This document shows, piece by piece, positions 58,504 to 64,000 of a DNA stretch of 64,000 bases. The DNA lies in NCBI GenBank assembly GCA_003480725.1, contig QUJQ01000011.1, positions 10,693-74,692 on the forward strand. Reading direction: 5' to 3'. The position numbers and the translations under genes are program-made. Numbering within the stretch: the stretch's first letter is position 1; every line of letters starts with the position of its first letter. A model generated the notes under the pieces. That model ran no database searches, had not been told where the DNA came from, and saw only the letters and a list, made by a program, of their open reading frames with translations. The DNA comes from Clostridiaceae bacterium AM27-36LB. GTDB lineage: Bacteria; Bacillota; Clostridia; Lachnospirales; Lachnospiraceae.

Positions 58504-59115
58504 ATGATCACAGTCAATGCAATCGGGGATGCTTGTCCCATACCTGTTGTTAAGACCAGGAAAGCCATGGAGACGATAAAAGGATCTGAAGTGGTGGAAA
58601 CGCTTGTAGATAATGAGATCGCTGTGGAAAACCTGAAAAAGATGGCCGGACAGATGGGATATCAGGTGAAGGATCAGAAGCTGGAAGAAGGAAAATACAG
58701 CGTACAGATCATGGTTACGGAAGCGGAAAAAACAGAAAAAATACAGGCGGACATTTGTGACTGCAGACCCACAGCGGCATCTGACAAAGTGGTGGTAATC
58801 CGCAGTAACGTTATGGGAGAAGGTGATCCGGAGCTTGGAAAAGTGCTGATCAAAGGGTTTATTTATGCATTGTCGCAGCAGGAAGAGCTTCCGAAGACCA
58901 TACTCTTTTACAATGGAGGTGCCTGTCTGACCTGTGAAGGATCTGCATCTCTTGATGATCTCAAAGAGCTGGAACATCGGGGCGTAAAGATTCTGACCTG
59001 TGGTACGTGTCTGAATTTTTACGGATTATCTGAAAAGCTGAAAGTTGGAGAAGTGACGAATATGTATGAGATCGCTGAGACCATGTCCAAAGCTTCTCTG
59101 ATCGTGAGCCCGTAG
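58504..59115 (+). CDS. yedF: Selenium metabolism protein YedF (TusA-DsrE type)
   Basis: 203 residues. The N-terminal TusA-like domain has the carrier cysteine in GDACPIPVVKTRKAM (Cys11). A linker with CDCRP follows. The C-terminal DsrE/YedF_C domain has YNGGACLTCEGSASLDDLKELE and LTCGTCLNFYGL. TusA-like proteins carry persulfide, so this one may carry perselenide between the desulfurase, SelD and the cofactor. AGGAGGGTATAAG is a strong ribosome site. It is seven bases after the selD stop region. Confidence 0.92.
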   Translation: MITVNAIGDACPIPVVKTRKAMETIKGSEVVETLVDNEIAVENLKKMAGQMGYQVKDQKLEEGKYSVQIMVTEAEKTEKIQADICDCRPTAASDKVVVIRSNVMGEGDPELGKVLIKGFIYALSQQEELPKTILFYNGGACLTCEGSASLDDLKELEHRGVKILTCGTCLNFYGLSEKLKVGEVTNMYEIAETMSKASLIVSP

Positions 59116-59116
59116 A

Positions 59117-59356
59117 ATGAGAAGGAAATATCTGCAGCTGGTGGTGACATTTGCCACAACCACCGCGGCTATGGAGATGGAACAGCGGGCAGAGAAAGCA
59201 GAGATATCAGGAAGACTGATCCCTCTTCCGTCTGAGATCTCGGCAGGTTGCGGACTGGCCTGGAAGACAGAGCTTTCAGAAAAAGAAACCATCATGAACT
59301 TTATGGAGCAGCAGAAGCTTCATTGGGAAGCAATGTATGAACTTCTGATGTTCTGA
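59117..59356 (+). CDS. DUF3343 protein (putative Se/S carrier)
   Basis: 79 residues. The pattern is a short beta strand (YLQLVVTFATTTAAMEME), a helix, and then RLIPLPSEISAGCGLAW with a conserved cysteine. A final helix follows. DUF3343 proteins are found with SDMH and SelD genes and have been called putative Se/S carriers. The start is one base after the yedF stop with no strong ribosome site, suggesting coupled translation. Confidence 0.85.
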   Translation: MRRKYLQLVVTFATTTAAMEMEQRAEKAEISGRLIPLPSEISAGCGLAWKTELSEKETIMNFMEQQKLHWEAMYELLMF

Positions 59357-59389
59357 GATTACAATAAGAAGATAGATAGAAAGGAAGCC

Positions 59390-60184
59390 ATGCTTTATTA
59401 TAATCAGTATGTAAGGGCAGAGAGCCTTGACGAGGCCTATACTCTGTATCAGAAAAAAAACAATTTTATTCTGGCCGGAATGCTCTGGCAGAAAATGAGA
59501 AACCGGACAATGGGAACAGCCATCGATCTGTGTGCACTTGGTCTGGATCAGGTGGATGAGACAGAGACGGAGTTTCGGATCGGGGCATATGTGTCTCTGC
59601 GGGAACTGGAGACCAATGAACGCTTAAATGTTTATACGGAAGGTGCATTTCGGGAGTCAGTACGTCATATTGTGGGAGTACAGTTTCGAAATGTGGCAAC
59701 AGTTGGCGGCAGCCTCTGGGGACGCTTTGGTTTCTCCGATGTGATGACTATTTTCCGTGCACTGGGGGCAAAGGTAGAACTGCATCATGCAGGAATCATG
59801 GATCTGGATGAGTTTGTCAGACTTCCGAGAAAGACCAGAGATATTCTTGTGGCTGTGATCGTGCCAAAGACCGTGGAAAAAGTGGTGTATCTCAGCCAGA
59901 GAAACCAGTCCACCGATTTTCCGGTGCTGACCTGCGCAGTTGCAAAGAGAGCAGACGGATATGCAGCAGTGGTGGGGGCAACTCCTCATCTGGCGGAAGT
60001 GGTACTGGATCGACAAGGCGTGCTCACAGAGCTTACGGATGAATCGATCAGCAAGTTTGCAGAACAGGTATCAGAAGAGATCCGGTTTGGCAGCAATGTG
60101 AGATCCGGCGCAGCCTACCGTAAGGCAGTCTGTCGGGTACTTGTGAAGAGAGCACTGGAAACATGGAAAGGAGAACAGATCTGA
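59390..60184 (+). CDS. Molybdenum hydroxylase, FAD-binding subunit
   Basis: 264 residues. It belongs to the CoxM/XdhB FAD-binding family: IDLCALGLDQV, IGAYVSLRELETN, VGVQFRNVATVGGSLWGRFGFSD and TDFPVLTCAVAKR. The usual AGGTDL phosphate loop near the N-terminus is changed to LAGMLWQKM, as in other SDMH-type FAD subunits. It passes electrons from the 2Fe-2S subunit to an acceptor. Its stop overlaps the next start (TGATG). Confidence 0.93.
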   Translation: MLYYNQYVRAESLDEAYTLYQKKNNFILAGMLWQKMRNRTMGTAIDLCALGLDQVDETETEFRIGAYVSLRELETNERLNVYTEGAFRESVRHIVGVQFRNVATVGGSLWGRFGFSDVMTIFRALGAKVELHHAGIMDLDEFVRLPRKTRDILVAVIVPKTVEKVVYLSQRNQSTDFPVLTCAVAKRADGYAAVVGATPHLAEVVLDRQGVLTELTDESISKFAEQVSEEIRFGSNVRSGAAYRKAVCRVLVKRALETWKGEQI

Positions 60185-60711
60185 TGGATGTAAAGATAAC
60201 ATTGAACGGGAAAATAATAACAGATTCCGTAGATACAGATATGGTTCTTCTGGATTTTTGCAGAAAACATAACTGCTATTCTGTAAAACGCGGGTGTGAG
60301 TCCGGCAACTGTGGGCTTTGTACAGTGCTGCTTGATGGAAAGCCGATCCTTTCCTGCAGTACACCGGTTGGACGTGCTAACGGACGCAGAGTGGATACGC
60401 TGGAAGGTCTGCAGGAAGAGGCAAAGGCATTTACCAGATTTTTTGCAGCACAGGGAGCAGATCAATGTGGTTTCTGTAATCCGGGATATATTGTGAATAT
60501 TGTGGCATTGCTCAGAGAAAATCCGGATCCGACAGATGAGGAGATCCTGGAATATCTGTCAGGTAATCTTTGCCGCTGTACCGGATACCAGAGCCAGCTT
60601 CGTTCTCTTCGAAATTACCTGAACAGTAAAAAGGAAGGGGCAGCTATGGATCTGGAAGCAAATGTCTATGGAGAAGATGTTGGAAAGGAGTGGAAGCATG
60701 AAGGAATTTAA
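60184..60711 (+). CDS. Molybdenum hydroxylase, 2Fe-2S subunit
   Basis: 175 residues. The plant-type 2Fe-2S site is [22 protein letters not shown]. The second site is in the helical domain: [10 protein letters not shown] and [11 protein letters not shown]. The last about 25 residues (after NYLNSKK) extend past the family end and overlap the start of the next gene by 14 bases. ATG 60184 is preferred over one seven codons earlier inside the FAD gene. It wires the Mo site to FAD. Confidence 0.95.
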   Translation: MDVKITLNGKIITDSVDTDMVLLDFCRKHNCYSVKRGCESGNCGLCTVLLDGKPILSCSTPVGRANGRRVDTLEGLQEEAKAFTRFFAAQGADQCGFCNPGYIVNIVALLRENPDPTDEEILEYLSGNLCRCTGYQSQLRSLRNYLNSKKEGAAMDLEANVYGEDVGKEWKHEGI

Positions 60712-63037
60712 ACGTGACAGAAAAGAGTACCATGCAGTGGGAAAGTGCATTCCAAAGAAAGATTCTGATCAGCTTCTGCTTGGAAAACCTGTATTTATGG
60801 ATGACATTATTCCGAAGGATTGTCTCATAGTAAAACTGCTGCGCAGCCCTCATGCGCATGCAATCATCGAAGAGATCAATACGGCGGCTGCTATGAAGGT
60901 GCCAGGGATTGTTGCTGTCTATACATGGAAGGATGTGCCTCAGAGGAGATTCTCTATTGCCGGACAGACTTTTCCGGAGCCATCTCCCTATGATCGTCTG
61001 ATTCTTGATCAAAGAGTCCGAAGTGTAGGAGATGCGGTTGCGATTGTAGCAGGTGAGACAGAAAAAGCAGTGGACAAAGCATTGCGTGTCATTAAAGTGA
61101 AATATCAGGTGCTGGAGCCGGTGCTTGATTTCCGCAAAGCACTGGATAACCCGGTGCTGGTTCATCCGGAAGATAACTGGATGTCCCATGGAAATACGGG
61201 AGATGTGAAACGCAATCTTCTGCATCATGAAGAAGATGCTCATGGAGATGTGGAAGCGGTACTTGCAGATTGTGAAGAAATTATTGAGCATAGCTGGAGA
61301 ATTAAAGCTGCTCAGCAGGGGTATATGGAGACAATCCGTGCTTATTGTGAGATCGATCGGTACGGAAGACTTCATTGTATCAGTTCCACACAGATCGTAT
61401 TTCATATCAGACGTATTCTTGCCAATGCTCTTGGAATCTCCAAATCCATGGTCCGTGCAGAAAAGCCGCGGATCGGCGGTGGATTTGGAGCCAAGCAGAC
61501 AGCAGTGTGTGAAGTATATCCTGCTTTTGTCACATGGATGACAAAGCGGCCCAGTAAGATTATTTACAGCAGAAGAGAGTGCCAGACCATTGCGTCTCCC
61601 CGTCATGAGATGGAGGTAACTGTGCGTCTGGGTGCAATGAAAGATGGAAGGATCCGGGCGATCGATCTGTATACGTTATCCAATACAGGTGCTTATGGAG
61701 AACATGGAACAACGACAGTGGGACTTTCCGGACATAAAGCAATTCCGCTCTACACAGGCGGATGCGAGGCAACCCGGTTTTCCTGTGATGTGGTTTATAC
61801 TAATGTGCAGGCAGCAGGTGCTTATCGTGGATATGGCGCAACACAGGGAATCTTTGCCCTGGAGTCTGCAGTCAATGAACTGGCTGAAAAGCTTAAGATC
61901 GATCCGGTGGAGCTTCGGATGAAAAATATTGTCCGGGAGGGCATGTTCATGCCGGCTTATTTTGGAGAGACGGCGAATGCCTGTGCACTTGACCGGTGTA
62001 TTACACACTGTGCAGATCATTTTCACTGGAAAGAAAAATATCCGGTGCGTGATATGGGAAATGGAAAAGTGCGCACTGCAGGTATGGCAATTGCCATGCA
62101 GGGTTCTTGCATCTCTAATGTGGATGTGGGTTCCTGCACTCTGAAGCTTTCTGATGATGGAACATATAATATGCTGATCGGTGCCGCAGATATGGGAACC
62201 GGATGTGATACGATTCTGGCACAGATGGCGGCAGAAGTGCTGGATTGTGAACCGGATCAGATTGTAGTCTTTGGTGCGGATACGGATGCATCCCCGTATG
62301 ATTCAGGATCTTATGCATCTTCTACCACGTATGTTACCGGTATGGCAACACAGAATGCTGCAATGGAACTTCGTGAAAATATGATGAAGATCGGAGCGGA
62401 ACTATTAGGCTGTACATTGGATGAAGTAGAATTTGACGGAGAAAAGGTATACCTGGTGGATGGAGACCAATCTGTCAGTCTTGCAGATATTGCAGTGAAA
62501 TCGCAGGTGAATAACAGAATCCCGGTGGATGTGACGGCAACTTATTCATCGCCAGTATCTCCGCCACCCTATATGGTCGGCATGGCAGAGATCGAGCTGG
62601 ATAAAGAGACCGGAAGTGTGAAGATCCTGGATTATGATGCAGTGGTTGACTGCGGAATTCCGGTAAATCCCAATCTGGCAAGAGTACAGACAGAGGGGGG
62701 CATTGGTCAGGGAATCGGTATGGCACTCTACGAAAATGTTACCTACAATGCCAATGGTAAGATCACAGAAGGCGATTTTATGCAGTATAAGATCCCGACC
62801 AGACAGGATGTGGGAAATATTCATGTGGAATTCGAGACCAGTTATGAGCCATCGGGTCCGTTTGGTGTGAAATCAATTGGTGAGATCGTTATCAATACAC
62901 CGGCACCGGCACTGGCACATGCAATTTATCGTGCAACTGGTGTGTGGCACAGAACAGTACCGTTCACTCCGGAGAAGATCCTTATGGGAATGCTGGATCC
63001 GGACTGGAAAGAAACTGATCACAGGGTAAAGGATTAA
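60698..63037 (+). CDS. Molybdenum hydroxylase, molybdopterin-binding subunit (putative SDMH)
   Basis: 779 residues. The N-terminal Ald_Xan_dh hammerhead domain (GKPVFMDDIIPKDCL, SPHAHAIIEEINT) is followed by the cofactor-binding domain: KPRIGGGFGAKQTAVCEVY, GAYRGYGATQGIFALESA, GSYASSTTYVTGMATQNAA and PFGVKSIGEIVINTPAPA, with the active-site Glu region at the end. It lies with SelD, YqeB, YqeC, YedF and DUF3343, which marks it as selenium-dependent. The natural substrate is likely a purine given the permease, but this is not proven. AAAGGAG precedes ATG 60698; an earlier frame start lacks a site. Confidence 0.93.
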   Translation: MKEFKRDRKEYHAVGKCIPKKDSDQLLLGKPVFMDDIIPKDCLIVKLLRSPHAHAIIEEINTAAAMKVPGIVAVYTWKDVPQRRFSIAGQTFPEPSPYDRLILDQRVRSVGDAVAIVAGETEKAVDKALRVIKVKYQVLEPVLDFRKALDNPVLVHPEDNWMSHGNTGDVKRNLLHHEEDAHGDVEAVLADCEEIIEHSWRIKAAQQGYMETIRAYCEIDRYGRLHCISSTQIVFHIRRILANALGISKSMVRAEKPRIGGGFGAKQTAVCEVYPAFVTWMTKRPSKIIYSRRECQTIASPRHEMEVTVRLGAMKDGRIRAIDLYTLSNTGAYGEHGTTTVGLSGHKAIPLYTGGCEATRFSCDVVYTNVQAAGAYRGYGATQGIFALESAVNELAEKLKIDPVELRMKNIVREGMFMPAYFGETANACALDRCITHCADHFHWKEKYPVRDMGNGKVRTAGMAIAMQGSCISNVDVGSCTLKLSDDGTYNMLIGAADMGTGCDTILAQMAAEVLDCEPDQIVVFGADTDASPYDSGSYASSTTYVTGMATQNAAMELRENMMKIGAELLGCTLDEVEFDGEKVYLVDGDQSVSLADIAVKSQVNNRIPVDVTATYSSPVSPPPYMVGMAEIELDKETGSVKILDYDAVVDCGIPVNPNLARVQTEGGIGQGIGMALYENVTYNANGKITEGDFMQYKIPTRQDVGNIHVEFETSYEPSGPFGVKSIGEIVINTPAPALAHAIYRATGVWHRTVPFTPEKILMGMLDPDWKETDHRVKD

Positions 63038-63646
63038 ATGATACAGGCAATTTATATGGCGGCTGGTAACAGCCGCCGTTTTGGGAGTAATAAGCTGTTG
63101 TTCCCATGGAAGGGGAAGACCATGTACCGCCACGGGCTGGATCTGCTGTTGGAACTGAAAAAAGAAATGAAAGAGCAGTTATCTGTGATCGTTGTAACAC
63201 AGTATCCTGAGATTCTGGAAGAGGTGCAGAAGCTGCAGGAAGTGTATGGAGTACAGGTTGTTTTTTGCAAAGAGAGTCATCTGGGAGCATCATATACGAT
63301 CAAGGCAGGAATAGCTGCCATGCAGAAGCAGGCGACATATCTTCTTTTTATGGTGGCGGATCAGCCGGAACTTTCCAAAGAAAGTGTCAGGTGTCTTATG
63401 AAGGCATCTGGGGTGTTGGATACTGGTTCAGACTGCACAACAGAAAAAGATCAACCAGAGACATTATCACTTTGCTGTCATGGAATTCCGGGGAATCCCT
63501 GCATGTTCCATGAATCCTTGATTCCAGAACTTCTTCAGCTGACAGGGGACCAGGGCGGACGAAAAGTTCTGAAGCAGCATACATGTCGATATGTGGAGAT
63601 CGAAGATGAAAAAGAACTGATGGATATAGACGTTCCTGTATATTGA
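63038..63646 (+). CDS. MocA-like molybdenum cofactor cytidylyltransferase
   Basis: 202 residues. The nucleotidyltransferase signature MAAGNSRRFGSNKLLFPWKG is at the N-terminus, then GASYTIKAGIAAM, LLFMVADQPELSKES and CCHGIPGNPCMF, ending DEKELMDIDVPVY. It should convert the Mo cofactor to its cytosine dinucleotide form, as used by xanthine-dehydrogenase-type enzymes in bacteria. The ATG directly follows the hydroxylase stop. It is the last gene of the run. Confidence 0.9.
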   Translation: MIQAIYMAAGNSRRFGSNKLLFPWKGKTMYRHGLDLLLELKKEMKEQLSVIVVTQYPEILEEVQKLQEVYGVQVVFCKESHLGASYTIKAGIAAMQKQATYLLFMVADQPELSKESVRCLMKASGVLDTGSDCTTEKDQPETLSLCCHGIPGNPCMFHESLIPELLQLTGDQGGRKVLKQHTCRYVEIEDEKELMDIDVPVY

Positions 63647-63778
63647 AAATGGTGGTATGAAGTCACAACCTGTGCCTGCGACCTTTTAGATATAAGAATG
63701 AAGGATAAGTGAAAAAGTGAGTCGTGAGCCAGTGAATCGTGTAGTGAGCCGGGTAAAATAAAAAAGTTGAAAATAGTG
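63647..63778. other. Gap after the hydroxylase operon
   Basis: No gene is seen. A weak imperfect hairpin (GTCACA with TGCGAC, then CCTTTTAG, around 63660-63690) may end the operon. The following 40 bases carry an uneven repeat built from GTGAGCC, GTGAATC and GTGTAGTGAGCC. Beyond that the sequence becomes the rRNA-type promoter region. Confidence 0.35.
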
Positions 63779-63807
63779 TTGACAAATATACTTCCAGGTG
63801 GTACTAT
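63779..63807 (+). promoter_or_regulatory. Promoter P1 of a probable rRNA operon
   Basis: TTGACA (63779-63784) and TACTAT (63802-63807) with 17 bases between. It is the first of two closely spaced strong promoters, an arrangement usual for rRNA operons. Confidence 0.65.
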
Positions 63808-63894
63808 AGTCGAGCTGGCTGCGAGAACAGCTGGTAACACACAGACAGTCAATCATATAACAACAAACAGCTTTGAAAAAAGTTAAAAAAGTTG

Positions 63895-63924
63895 TTGACA
63901 AGATATGACAGAGTGTGATAATAT
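63895..63924 (+). promoter_or_regulatory. Promoter P2 of a probable rRNA operon
   Basis: TTGACA (63895-63900) and TAATAT (63919-63924) with 18 bases between. It is followed by a leader of about 70 bases with the rRNA-leader-like phrases AACCTTGATAATTAAATAG and GTGCTTTGAAAATC, the latter close to the boxA antitermination signal of Firmicutes. The 16S gene should begin beyond the right edge. Confidence 0.7.
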
Positions 63925-64000
63925 ATCAGAGTTGCTGCTGGGGCAACGAGATAGAACATGAACCTTGATAATTAAATAGTGCTTTGAAAATCTTCGAAAA

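Noticed and set aside
57464..63037. Selenocysteine TGA codons in selD or the hydroxylase
   Set aside because: The frames run through without in-frame TGA, and SelD has a plain cysteine codon at the active position.
1..64000. CRISPR array or tRNA genes
   Set aside because: No regularly spaced direct repeats and no tRNA cloverleaf sequences were noticed on either strand; reading by eye could miss a tRNA.

Overview
The window joins two pieces of DNA. Positions 1 to about 20,930 are the transfer half of a Tn916-family integrative and conjugative element (ICE), with every gene on the minus strand. From about 20,940 to 64,000 is the host chromosome, mostly plus strand. The host looks like a Gram-positive anaerobe of the Clostridia, most likely Lachnospiraceae. 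The supporting signs are lipobox lipoproteins, an LPXTG-type anchor on the ICE, a CIRCE operator, a c-di-GMP-I riboswitch, glutamate synthase and a selenium-dependent molybdenum hydroxylase (SDMH) cluster. The family assignment is inference; no 16S sequence is in the window.

ICE, read from its right end inward: Int arm-site repeats (20.84 kb), a large VaFE/SpaA surface adhesin, two YdcP-family proteins (Orf23/Orf22), a PH-like membrane protein cassette, the FtsK-type coupling protein (Orf21), an unknown gene, oriT, the MobT relaxase (Orf20), a DUF3789 peptide, TcpD, a VanZ cargo gene, an unknown gene, two tandem ArdA proteins, TcpE, the VirB4-like ATPase, the VirB6-like channel protein, CwlT hydrolase and TcpC. 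Beyond TcpC, where Tn916 carries tet(M), sits different cargo: a GntR regulator with its own promoter and palindromic operator, an ABC transporter, small proteins (DUF4177, Spo0A C-terminal-like) and a truncated histidine kinase. The first 36 bases are the start of the Orf7-like sigma factor, so xis/int should lie just left of the window.

Host region 1 (21-39 kb): a c-di-GMP-I riboswitch plus terminator precedes a solute-binding lipoprotein and hybrid histidine kinase. Then come endonuclease IV, a TRIC-family channel, argS, a CPBP protease, gltB-gltD, an AI-2E family exporter, serine acetyltransferase and htpG under a perfect CIRCE element.

Host region 2 (40-46 kb) is molybdenum supply and cofactor synthesis: a MoeA-like protein with a cysteine-rich tail, modABC, moaC-moaA (opposite strand) and a MOSC-MogA fusion. 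Next are an AraC regulator, mgtE, trpS, a flavin reductase, an RluA-type pseudouridine synthase and queH.

Host region 3 (52.3-63.6 kb) is one tightly packed operon-like run: NCS2 nucleobase permease, YqeC, YqeB, XdhC, a cysteine desulfurase, SelD, YedF, a DUF3343 protein, the FAD, 2Fe-2S and molybdopterin subunits of a hydroxylase, and a MocA-like cytidylyltransferase. Together these would import a purine-like substrate, activate selenium, mature the Mo cofactor and hydroxylate the substrate. The last 230 bases look like the promoters and leader of an rRNA operon beginning just beyond the window.
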